From Verrucomicrobiota bacterium (lineage in GTDB: Bacteria; Verrucomicrobiota; Verrucomicrobiia; Verrucomicrobiales; Akkermansiaceae), in the NCBI GenBank assembly GCA_004293285.1, contig RDYF01000037.1:1-45489 (forward strand): a DNA stretch of 45,489 nt. Direction: 5' to 3'. The position numbers were made by a program, and so were the translations under genes. Below, piece by piece: positions 1 through 6,985 of the stretch (position 1 is its first letter; each line of letters begins with the position of its first letter). The notes below the pieces were generated by a model that made no database searches, had not been told where the DNA came from, and saw nothing but the letters and a program-made list of their open reading frames with translations.

Positions 1-48
1 CCATGGCATAATAGGAGCTCCTTTCGTCACTCCTAGTTTACCAATGTG

Positions 49-465
49 TTACCCATGTATTGAATCAATTGTGTTACCTATGTTCTGAACCTGCACCGGT
101 GTTTTTTTTGAGGGGCTGGGAGGCGGGACACCTCCGCCACGGGTGGCATGGATTTTTTGAGGGGCTGGGAGGCGGGACACCTCCGCCACGGGGGGATTTT
201 GATTACAGGGAATGGAGATCGTTTTGGGAAAGGGGCTTTTCTTGCCAAGGGAGGGCATCGAGAAGGGCGCGGTATTGCGTTTCTGAAAATGCGCGCTTTT
301 TCTCGAGCGTTCCTGGCCGAGGCAATCGGCGATTTCTTCGCGGATTTGTGCTTCATCCATCCCCAGGGATTGAAGTCTCTCGTAACAGGCTTTGACGTAA
401 GGAGTTTGCGGCGAACGCAGTTGTTGCTCCACCGCTAACAGCAAGCTGTCGAGTACTTCGGCCAT
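49..465 (-). CDS. Small unrecognised protein with a repeat-derived C-terminal tail
   Basis: This 138-codon frame starts at an ATG at 465 and lies 24 bp downstream of the 166-aa gene at 490-990, so the two are probably co-transcribed. Residues 1 to about 60 look like a genuine soluble helical domain (MAEVLDSLLLAVEQQL, then a helix around YVKACYERLQSLGMDEAQIR). I do not recognise the family. From about residue 65 the composition becomes rich in Pro, Lys and Ser, and the last 45 residues are translated from two copies of a 40-bp repeat read in two different frames. The natural stop may therefore have been lost, with the frame running on into intergenic repeat DNA. The N-terminal part is probably real; the tail is doubtful. 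Confidence 0.5.
   Translation of the reverse strand: MAEVLDSLLLAVEQQLRSPQTPYVKACYERLQSLGMDEAQIREEIADCLGQERSRKSAHFQKRNTAPFSMPSLGKKSPFPKTISIPCNQNPPVAEVSRLPAPQKIHATRGGGVPPPSPSKKTPVQVQNIGNTIDSIHG
104..192. repeat. Tandem 40-bp repeat, two identical copies with 49-bp period
   Basis: Positions 104-143 and 153-192 carry the same 40 bases, each beginning with six T, then GAGGGGCTGGGAGGCGGGAC and ending CACCTCCGCCACGGG. Each copy contains a short inverted repeat (GGCGG and CCGCC). The 49-bp period is not a multiple of three, so the copies are read in different frames by the minus-strand gene at 49-465. This argues for an intergenic repeat captured by an open frame rather than a protein repeat. Confidence 0.85.
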
Positions 466-489
466 GACATGTGATAGGCTTGCGCTTGG

Positions 490-990
490 TTATGCCAAGG
501 CAAGCGAAGGGTTTTGGGCGAGGCGTTCGTTGAGGTTCTCCCAGCCGTTTTCACTCTGCATGTTGAAAACGTGCAGATACACCGCGACGACTTTGGGATC
601 GTTCTCTTTGAGAAGTTTTTCAATCCCGGCATCAAGACGATCGGAATCCAGAGCTTTGGGGAGATCACCTTGGATCGAACCTTTGCCATCGTGAAGGATG
701 CCGAGCGCGTCACAGAAACTGGCAAGCATGGGTTGGTGACCTGCCATGAACCAGGCTTGTAGCAAGTGTTCGCCAATGGCATCGGAAGCGCGCAATTGTA
801 GGGTTTGCAAAATCCATTTGTACTGGTCGGCGATGGATTTTTTCTCAACGAACACGGGACGAAGTTTTCGTGCATTGGCCAAAGTGGCAACACAGTGCTT
901 GTAGACGTTCTTGTCGTTCGAGCGGAACCATTCAAGCATTTGATGAATGGTGGCAGGATCGACGGCTTTGTAGAGTTCGTGCGGCTTCAT
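490..990 (-). CDS. Unrecognised 166-aa helical protein
   Basis: The frame starts at an ATG at 990 (MKPHELYKAVDPATIHQM) and runs 166 codons. The sequence is soluble, charged and probably mostly helical, with no signal peptide, no membrane segment and no cysteine cluster. Phrases such as HQMLEWFRSNDKNVYKHCVA and LDAGIEKLLKENDPKVVAVY suggest an alpha-helical repeat or scaffold fold, but I cannot name a family. It precedes the 138-aa gene on the same strand by 24 bp and follows the uridylyltransferase gene by about 120 bp. Base composition matches its neighbours, so it is probably a resident gene. Confidence 0.7.
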   Translation of the reverse strand: MKPHELYKAVDPATIHQMLEWFRSNDKNVYKHCVATLANARKLRPVFVEKKSIADQYKWILQTLQLRASDAIGEHLLQAWFMAGHQPMLASFCDALGILHDGKGSIQGDLPKALDSDRLDAGIEKLLKENDPKVVAVYLHVFNMQSENGWENLNERLAQNPSLALA

Positions 991-1112
991 AGAAAGGATG
1001 CGTGGGGTGTTTTTGGCAAAAATTGGAGATTATGCAAGCGACAAGATGCGAGAACGCAAAGTTCCTTGTCGCAGAGACTGCGGAGTCACGAGCAAAGTCG
1101 GTTTGCAGTTCA

Positions 1113-2510
1113 TCAGCCGAGCTTGATCTGAGTATCGCAATAGTGGCCCGCGGGGACTTCTTGGCAGGTATCCGAGACGTTCTCGATCGTCACCTTGCCT
1201 GCGATGACAACGCCTTCGGCGAAACGCACGGGACCTTTGATCTCGAGTCGCTCGCATGCAAGGAGGGAGGGTTGGCCGATGTTTTCGATGGCATCGACTA
1301 GCTTGTAGCGGTCGTCGAGCACGACATCCGGTGGCACGCCGTGTCGCTCCGTACGCAGCATGACTCGGCCATCGGCACCGACTTCGTAGGCATCGGACCG
1401 CAGGCTGAAGAGATCGGCCGTGGTTTTCACGGGGGCAAAGCGCGAGCGAGGCACTTCAATGGCGGCGGCGCCGGTAAAGCATTCGATGGCGGCGCCCATG
1501 GCGACTTCGAGCTGAATCACGGGAGTCGATTTTTTATCGCGTGGATCCACCGTTTTCCGATTGATGATCATGGGCAGAGGAAGCACGCCATCGCACTGTT
1601 GCAATCGTTCGTGCAGGGCGTCCAGTCTCAGCCACAGGTTATTGGTGTTGAAGTATTGGTGTTTTTCGATGTTTTGAAATGCTTCCAAGTCCTGATCGGG
1701 GCATTGAGCGACTTCGCGGAGCAGGAGTTGGTCATCGCTTTGACGCACCGCGAGATGACCGCCTTTGCGATCGGCGCTGGTGCGGCGGGTGACTTCCATC
1801 AAGAAGGGCGCTCCGCTCTGGGCAAAGTATTCCAATAACGCCGGTTCCATGACGGCGCCGAGATTGTCCGAGTTCGATACGAAAGCATACTTGACTCCAG
1901 CAGCGAGCAAACGCTCAAGCCAGCCACTGCCGACCAGCGCAGGATAAAGGTCGCCATGACCGGGTGGGCACCATTCCAAATCGGGATCAGCGGGCCATGC
2001 GACTGGTGCGAGTGTGGCGGCATCGAGCTTAGGAATCTGATTTTGCATCAGCTCGACCTCGGCGGCAGTGGCAAGTCCTTGGGCTTGGTAGCGTTGCAAA
2101 TGATGCAAGGTATCTTCGCTCGTGTTAAAGCTATTCATCAGCAAAAGACGAACCTGCTGGCCGCTGAGCTGACGAAGGTGAAGAATTTGCTGCACCATGA
2201 GATCGAGGAAAGTTGTTCCAAGGCGGACATCGAGCAGACTTTTTGCTGCTTGCAGCCCCATGCTCGTGCCAAGTCCTCCATTGAGCTTGATGACCACGAC
2301 TTCGCCGAGTCGGGAGGCTGAGGGCTGAGGAGCATGGGTCGACAAAGAGGACCAATCAGGCAGACCTTGGGCGGGAGTGATCGTGTCCTCGGCAATCATG
2401 CCGGATTCTTTACGGACGAGAGCGTGAAAATTGCGACGGAAGGCTTCGATCGCCGCAGGAGAAACGGCGGCGGATTTCATTTTGGCTTCGACAGGGGAAA
2501 AATCGCTCAT
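1113..2510 (-). CDS. UTP--glucose-1-phosphate uridylyltransferase-like (UDPGP family)
   Basis: This enzyme is expected to join UTP and a sugar 1-phosphate (probably glucose 1-phosphate) to give a UDP-sugar for envelope polysaccharide and glycogen metabolism. The nucleotide-binding loop VVIKLNGGLGTSMG lies near residue 70. Further family motifs are GHGDLYPALVGSGWLERLL, an SNSDNLGA segment that binds the uridine nucleotide, and the NTNNLW region. This is the eukaryote-type UDPGP fold, not the bacterial GalU type. I chose the ATG at 2510 (MSDFSPVEAK), giving 465 aa, because the open frame upstream to 2561 encodes only an unconserved hydrophobic stretch. The family also contains UDP-GlcNAc pyrophosphorylases, so the sugar is inferred. 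Confidence 0.88.
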   Translation of the reverse strand: MSDFSPVEAKMKSAAVSPAAIEAFRRNFHALVRKESGMIAEDTITPAQGLPDWSSLSTHAPQPSASRLGEVVVIKLNGGLGTSMGLQAAKSLLDVRLGTTFLDLMVQQILHLRQLSGQQVRLLLMNSFNTSEDTLHHLQRYQAQGLATAAEVELMQNQIPKLDAATLAPVAWPADPDLEWCPPGHGDLYPALVGSGWLERLLAAGVKYAFVSNSDNLGAVMEPALLEYFAQSGAPFLMEVTRRTSADRKGGHLAVRQSDDQLLLREVAQCPDQDLEAFQNIEKHQYFNTNNLWLRLDALHERLQQCDGVLPLPMIINRKTVDPRDKKSTPVIQLEVAMGAAIECFTGAAAIEVPRSRFAPVKTTADLFSLRSDAYEVGADGRVMLRTERHGVPPDVVLDDRYKLVDAIENIGQPSLLACERLEIKGPVRFAEGVVIAGKVTIENVSDTCQEVPAGHYCDTQIKLG

Positions 2511-2581
2511 GGCGGGCCAACGATAAGACAAGAAGTCGATCGTGAAAAGTGCAAAAGCCAAGTGGATGACAAGGCGATCCA

Positions 2582-2790
2582 GTGAGGGAGAGAATCTTCA
2601 AGAGAAAGGAGCACAGGCGTCTCGCCTGTGAAGTGATCGGCAACCACAGGCAAGATGCCCGTGCTCTCTGTGAAATCTGTGGTTACATGGGGGGATGTGG
2701 TGAGGATTCCGTTAGGGCGATAGATGCTTGGCGGGATTGACGGCGGATTTTTGACAGGATGGACAAGATTTTCAGGATTGTTTTTGGGGG
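2582..2790. repeat. Deleted copy of the composite intergenic repeat
   Basis: This stretch carries the same modules as the fuller copies at 2808-3207 and 4445-4880, but shortened by two internal deletions. The start of module D (GGGAGAGAATCTTC) is joined directly to AAGAGAAAGG at the edge of module A. The hairpin module A (2607-2666) is then joined to the CTGTGAAATCTGTGG module B without the ~80-bp spacer present elsewhere. It ends with module C, a GACAGGATGGACAAGATTTT block near 2752-2771. No gene is visible between 2511 and the tRNA terminator at 3241 apart from these repeats. Confidence 0.8.
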
Positions 2791-2807
2791 ACGGATTGGG
2801 AGGAAAT

Positions 2808-3207
2808 GCACGGTGATCAACTAGGGAGAGAATCTTCTCTGATAGGGATGCAAACTGGTGATTGAGGCTGGTTTTGACAGAATTTCAGAATTTTCAGAAT
2901 TGCTTTGGGGCTTCAGGGCAAACGCATTTCATTCGAAGCATCGATGCCACGTTTGTGAATGCAAGAGAAAGGAGCACAGGCGTCTCGCCTGTGAAGTGAT
3001 CGGCAACCACAGGCAAGATGCCGGTGCTCCTTTCCAGCGAACCACCTTTCCGATCCTGCTTCGTTTAGGACTCCCTTGATGGAGGGAAAACGGATCATCA
3101 GAAAATCTGTGCCCTCTGTGAAATCTGTGGTTACATGGGGGATGTGGTGATGATTCCGTTAGGGTGACAGATGCTTGGCGGGACTGACGGCGGATTTTTG
3201 ACTGGAT
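2808..3207. repeat. Composite intergenic repeat, full copy 1
   Basis: This is a ~400-bp block with four modules in order. Module D (2824-2910) begins GAGAGAATCTT and ends TTCAGAATTGCTTTGGGG. A linker is followed by module A (2970-3030), a compound hairpin with inner arms ACAGGCG/CGCCTGT and outer arms GGAGCAC/GTGCTCC. After a spacer comes module B (3114-3207), with CTGTGAAATCTGTGG and TGACGGCGGATTTTTGAC. The same order recurs at 4445-4880. It lies downstream (3') of the minus-strand tRNA-Asp. Confidence 0.85.
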
Positions 3208-3240
3208 TGTTCTTGAGGCGACAGCGCGTGCTTCATAGGC

Positions 3241-3275
3241 AAACGAAAACGGCTTCTTGTTACCAAGAAGCCGTT
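3241..3275 (-). terminator. Intrinsic terminator after tRNA-Asp
   Basis: Positions 3248-3259 (AACGGCTTCTTG) and 3264-3275 form a perfect 12-bp stem with a 4-nt loop. Read on the minus strand the stem is followed by TTTTCGTTT, so it ends transcription of the tRNA-Asp gene and possibly fabD read-through. On the plus strand no T-run follows. Confidence 0.8.
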
Positions 3276-3319
3276 CGCAAAAAACATTGAAAACAAAAAC
3301 AAATCAATACCCAAACGAA

Positions 3320-3396
3320 TGGCGGAGCGGACGGGACTTGAACCCGCGGCCTCCAACGTGACAGGCTGGCGCTCTAACCAACTGAGCTACCGCTCC
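3320..3396 (-). tRNA. tRNA-Asp (anticodon GUC)
   Basis: Read on the minus strand, this is a 77-nt cloverleaf. The acceptor stem pairs GGAGCGG with CCGCTCC. The D arm contains GCTCAGTTGGTTAGAGC. The anticodon stem CCAGC/GTTGG encloses the loop CTGTCAC with anticodon GTC, and the T arm contains GGGTTCAAGTCCC. The 3' CCA is encoded (complement of 3320-3322). It lies 67 bp downstream of fabD and is followed by a strong terminator. Confidence 0.95.
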
Positions 3397-3463
3397 CCGT
3401 TCACTCGGCGTTTTGGCAATGAGAAAATGAAAAAAAAGTGAATTTTTCTCATTTGCCCTCGAT

Positions 3464-4387
3464 TTAGCCCCATGTTTCCACGGCTGCTTCGAGGCTAGCA
3501 AGGTCTTCAATGCTGATGATTTCGGCATCTTTATCGATTTTCTTGACCATGCCGGCAATGATTTTGCCCAAGCCGAATTCGATGAAGCGCTGATGGCCTT
3601 GGGCGCGGAGAGCTTCGATCGATTCTGTCCAGCGCACGGTGCCCGTGACCTGTTTTTCCAGCATCGAGCGGATTTCCGCAGGTTCGGAGACGGTGCAGGC
3701 GCCGAAATTGCAGAAAACAGGCACGCTAGTGTTTTGCATGGCCACGGCTTGCAATTCGGGAGCAAGTTGATCTTGGGCGGATTGCATCAAGCGCGAGTGA
3801 TAGGCGCCCGCGACATTGAGAACAGTGGCGCGACGGATGCCGTAGTCTTTGAATTGTTCATTGACAGCTTGGATCCCTGCGACAGAGCCCGAGAGCACGA
3901 TTTGTCCTGGTGCGTTGATATTGGCGACATCGACATCGCAAGCTGCCGCGAGGGCGCGGATTTGATCGATTTCACCACCTAGCACCGCGATCATCGAGCC
4001 TTGTGTTTTTTGGCAAGCTTCTTCCATCAGCGCGCCACGCTTAGCGACGAGGCGAAGGCCATCGGCAAAAGAAAAGGTTTTGGCAGCGGCATGAGCGGTG
4101 AATTCGCCGAGCGAAAGACCGGCGGTGGCGCTGAGCGAAAACCCTGCAACGCGTTCGGCGAACAAGGTCATTGCAACAAGGCCATGCAGATAAAGAGCGG
4201 GTTGGCAACGAGAGGTGCGTGTCAGTTCCTCATCGGGTCCCTCAAACATCACGGAAGTGAGGGAATAGCCGAGGATTTCATCGGCTTGATCCATCAGCGC
4301 GCGTGCGGTGGCGGATGACTCATAAAAATCTTGGCCCATGCCCACTTTTTGGGCTCCTTGTCCGGAGAATAATGCGACGATGCTCAT
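3464..4387 (-). CDS. fabD: Malonyl-CoA--ACP transacylase FabD
   Basis: FabD transfers malonyl from CoA to acyl carrier protein for fatty acid synthesis in the cytoplasm. The 307-aa length is normal. The N-terminal FSGQGAQKVGMGQD motif, the nucleophile Ser92 in GLSLGEF, Arg117 in VAKRGALM, and the catalytic His197 in AGAYHSRLM are all present, as is the QPALYLHG segment. The ATG at 4387 begins MSIVALFSGQGAQ, the standard family start. It is not beside other fab genes here, but sits upstream of tRNA-Asp, and the pair is bracketed by intergenic repeats. No Shine-Dalgarno sequence precedes the start. Confidence 0.96.
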   Translation of the reverse strand: MSIVALFSGQGAQKVGMGQDFYESSATARALMDQADEILGYSLTSVMFEGPDEELTRTSRCQPALYLHGLVAMTLFAERVAGFSLSATAGLSLGEFTAHAAAKTFSFADGLRLVAKRGALMEEACQKTQGSMIAVLGGEIDQIRALAAACDVDVANINAPGQIVLSGSVAGIQAVNEQFKDYGIRRATVLNVAGAYHSRLMQSAQDQLAPELQAVAMQNTSVPVFCNFGACTVSEPAEIRSMLEKQVTGTVRWTESIEALRAQGHQRFIEFGLGKIIAGMVKKIDKDAEIISIEDLASLEAAVETWG

Positions 4388-4444
4388 GTCGGCGACACAT
4401 TAACGGGGGAGCGGAGCGAGGAGCAATGCAAAAACGCCACGGGG

Positions 4445-4880
4445 GCACGGTGATCAACGAGAGAGAGAATCTTCCCTGATAGGGAGGCTAGCTGGTGGTG
4501 GAGGCTGATTTTGACAGAATTTCAGAATTTTCAGAATTGCTTTGGGGCTTCAGGGCAAACGCATTTCATCCTAATCATCGATGCAACGTTTGCGAATGCA
4601 AGGGAAAGCAGCACAGTCGTCTCGCCTGTGAAGTGATCGGCAAACACAGGCAAGAGGCCTGTGCACCTTTCCAGCGGTTCATCTTTCCGATCCTGCTGCG
4701 TTGAGTACTCCGTTTATGAAGAAAAAAAACAGATCATCAAAAATCTGTGCCTTCTGTGAAATCTGTGGTTACATGGGGTAAGTAGGAGAATTCGGGTAGA
4801 GCGACAGACGATTGGCGAGACTGACGGCGGATTTTTGACAGGATGGACAAGATTTTCAGGATTGTTTTTGGGGGGTGACT
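4445..4880. repeat. Composite intergenic repeat, full copy 2
   Basis: This block repeats the order of 2808-3207: module D (4462-4548), linker, hairpin module A (4607-4667), spacer, module B (4753-4840) and module C (GACAGGATGGACAAGATTTT at about 4837-4856). The A hairpin arms carry several changes (CACAGTCGT instead of CACAGGCGT), so it has drifted. It sits upstream of fabD, so the two composite copies bracket the fabD-tRNA-Asp unit as direct repeats. No gene is visible in 4388-5133. Confidence 0.85.
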
Positions 4881-4904
4881 TTGCAGATGGGAAGGAAAGG
4901 CGGG

Positions 4905-5050
4905 GCGATCAAGCTAGAGAGAGAATCTTCCCTGATAGGAATGCTAGCTGGTGATCGAGGCTGATTTTGACAGAATTTCAGAATTTTCAGAATTGCTTTG
5001 GGGTAATGATCCCGAGATGCGCCTTTCCGATCCTGCTTCGGTGAGGGTTT
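4905..5050. repeat. Module D repeat with alternative tail
   Basis: The block contains GAGAGAATCTTCCCTGATAG and continues through TTTTGACAGAATTTCAG to GCTTTGGGG, as in the composite copies. It then switches to a different tail, AATGATCCCGAGATGC, followed by CCGATCCTGCTTC. The same tail type occurs after the distant copy at 45019-45165. It lies within 100 bp upstream of mgtE. Confidence 0.8.
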
Positions 5051-5133
5051 TTCGGGTGCTAGTTTGATTGAGGTGACGGGAGAATCGACGCTTTGCCCTT
5101 GCCGACAGCAGGCGTTCGTAGCAGTCTAGCGCT

Positions 5134-6522
5134 GTGTCGGAGGAGATGGAGATCGAAGGAGTTGAGAAATTGCGTTTGGCGATCGCGGCGCAAGATGCCT
5201 CGGGTCTGCTCGCGGCGGCGGGGGAAATGCACTATGCCGACCTCGCGCATGAGTATGAGAATCTCGATGACGAAGAGCGGGATTTTTTGCTCAAAACGAT
5301 AGGGCCTGAGCTTGCGACGGATTTGATCGGCGAGTTGCCCTGGACCTTAATCGAAGACGCGCTTCTGCATTTCAAGCCGGCCCAGTTGCGGATCATCTTG
5401 GGAAATTTGTCCGACGATGACCGGGTGGACATTTTTCAGATTGTTTCTCCGGAAAACCAACGTCGCTTTTTTTCCCTGCTGGGGCCAGCGGATGAGCAGT
5501 TGACGCGGAATTTGCTGAAATACGAAGAAGATTCGGCAGGGGGGCGGATGACGACCTCGATTGGTCGCATTACGGCGGACATGACGGTGAAGCAAGCGAT
5601 TACGGTATTGAGGAGGCATCAGGATTCCGCCGAGACCTTGGCACGCATTTTTGTGGTCGATGAAGAAGGACGATTGGTCGGCAAAGTGCGCTTGCGAGAC
5701 CTTGCGTTTCATCCTTGGGCGACGATGATTCACGACATCATGGAAGATGCCGACGAACGGGTGTTGGCGACCATGGACCAAGAGCAAGCGGCGCGGATGT
5801 TGTCCAAGTACGACTTGATCGTGCTTCCGGTGGTCGATGAATTTGATCATCTGTTAGGAGTGATTACCTACGACGATGCGATGGAGATTCTGCAAGAGGA
5901 ATCGACAGAGGACATCGAAAAACTGGCGGCGATTGGTGGTGAGCAATCGGAACTGAGTTATCTGAATACTTCGGCACAGAGTCATTTCCGGCGTCGGGTC
6001 ATTTGGTTGGTAGTGCTGGCATTTGTCTCGATATTCTCGGGCTACGTGATGTTTCGCTTTAGCGAAGTTCTCGACCAAGCCTACATCCTGAGTTTGTTTT
6101 TGCCCATGGTGGTGGCGGCGGGGGGGAATTCTGGAGGTCAAGCGGCGACCATGGTCATCCGTGCGATGTCGCTTGGTGAAGTGAGTCCCGGCACGGCTTT
6201 GCGGATTGCTTGGAAAGAAATGCAAACGGGCTTACTGCTGGGGGCGACTCTCGGTCTGTCGATGGGGGTCTTCATTTATTTTCTGCTGCCGCTTTTGCAG
6301 CATCAGCATCAAGTGACCTATCCGCATTTGGCCTTTACCGTGAGCGGTGCCTTATTGGTGCAAGTCTTTTCCTCAACCCTCCTAGGAGCACTATTGCCGC
6401 TAGGTGCGAGAGCGATTCGGTTGGATCCGGCGGTGGTGTCATCGCCATCCTTGGCCTCGACAGTAGACGTGACGGGCATGTTGATTTACTTTACTTCTGC
6501 CAAATTGATTCTATCTCTCTAA
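5134..6522 (+). CDS. mgtE: Magnesium transporter MgtE
   Basis: MgtE is a homodimeric inner-membrane Mg2+ channel gated by its own cytosolic Mg2+ sensor. The 462-aa protein has the three expected parts. There is an N-terminal superhelical domain to about residue 135 with repeated acidic helices (LSDDDRVDIFQIVSPEN). A pair of CBS domains spans about 140-260 (IFVVDEEGRLVGKV and LPVVDEFDHLLGVITYDDA). A five-helix membrane domain runs from about 290 to the end, with the signature AAGGNSGGQAATMVIRAM. The frame begins at a GTG at 5134. An ATG at 5146 is an alternative, but the GGAGG before it is only 2 nt away. I see no Mg2+ riboswitch upstream; that region is repeat DNA. Confidence 0.95.
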   Translation: MSEEMEIEGVEKLRLAIAAQDASGLLAAAGEMHYADLAHEYENLDDEERDFLLKTIGPELATDLIGELPWTLIEDALLHFKPAQLRIILGNLSDDDRVDIFQIVSPENQRRFFSLLGPADEQLTRNLLKYEEDSAGGRMTTSIGRITADMTVKQAITVLRRHQDSAETLARIFVVDEEGRLVGKVRLRDLAFHPWATMIHDIMEDADERVLATMDQEQAARMLSKYDLIVLPVVDEFDHLLGVITYDDAMEILQEESTEDIEKLAAIGGEQSELSYLNTSAQSHFRRRVIWLVVLAFVSIFSGYVMFRFSEVLDQAYILSLFLPMVVAAGGNSGGQAATMVIRAMSLGEVSPGTALRIAWKEMQTGLLLGATLGLSMGVFIYFLLPLLQHQHQVTYPHLAFTVSGALLVQVFSSTLLGALLPLGARAIRLDPAVVSSPSLASTVDVTGMLIYFTSAKLILSL

Positions 6523-6535
6523 GACACAAACAATC

Positions 6536-6931
6536 ATGAGAAACCTGAAAGATGGCATTCGCGCGCACGTACGCATCGACTGGAATGGTCGGGTGCACAA
6601 GAGATTTCGCGGTAGCGATGCCGATCAGCGCTATGCGACCGAGGTGGCGGTGCTCAAGGTTCTGGCAGAGCGGGGGTGTCCCTACACACCACAGTTGTTA
6701 GAAGAGCATCCTGACGAGCTGTACTTCGTGAGCTCCAACTGTGGGAGTCCGGTGCCGAATCTAACACGTGAAAAAGCGCAGCAACTCTTTGCCGAGCTAG
6801 AGCGTGATTATGGTGTAAGGCATGGCGATGCAGAGCCGCGCAACGTGACCTATTCGCCGCAGATTGGTCGCTTTTGTTTGATCGATTTTGAAATTGCCGA
6901 AATTCTTCCCGCCCCTACGAAAAACCCATGA
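6536..6931 (+). CDS. Minimal protein-kinase-like protein
   Basis: This 131-aa protein starts 13 bp after mgtE and carries the core kinase-fold signature in a very small frame. It has a possible ATP-lysine segment (VHKRFRG), a helix-C-like ATEVAVLKVLAERG with a glutamate, a catalytic-loop-like RHGDAEPRNVTY (H-x-D followed four residues later by N), and LIDFE where kinases have DFG. The large C-lobe is missing, so it resembles RIO/Bud32 or Kdo-kinase-like small kinases. Whether it phosphorylates anything is unknown. Its position between mgtE and a GH75-like gene suggests co-transcription but gives no substrate. Confidence 0.75.
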   Translation: MRNLKDGIRAHVRIDWNGRVHKRFRGSDADQRYATEVAVLKVLAERGCPYTPQLLEEHPDELYFVSSNCGSPVPNLTREKAQQLFAELERDYGVRHGDAEPRNVTYSPQIGRFCLIDFEIAEILPAPTKNP

Positions 6932-6985
6932 GTCTGTTCCGTGCGGCATCGCTGCGCGTGATTGGCCCATACCATCCATGATAAC

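Noticed and set aside
1038..1072. Hairpin between the uridylyltransferase gene and the 166-aa gene (GCGACAAG/CTTGTCGC)
   Set aside because: An 8-bp stem with a 19-nt loop and no T-run on either side is too weak to call a terminator.
2858..3079. 73-codon frame with a near-identical partner at 4495-4704 (EFSELLWGFRANAF)
   Set aside because: Both lie wholly inside the composite repeat. Most base differences between copies change the amino acid and only one or two are silent, so there is no sign of selection for a protein.
3320..3396. Mobile-element attachment site at tRNA-Asp
   Set aside because: Repeats lie nearby, but there is no integrase, and no duplicated tRNA 3' end was found in the flanks.
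2582..5050. CRISPR array
   Set aside because: The repeats are long, modular and unevenly spaced, with no short regular repeat-spacer pattern and no cas genes nearby.
4388..5133. Magnesium riboswitch (M-box) upstream of mgtE
   Set aside because: The leader is filled by dispersed repeats also found at unrelated loci; I could not see M-box conserved elements.
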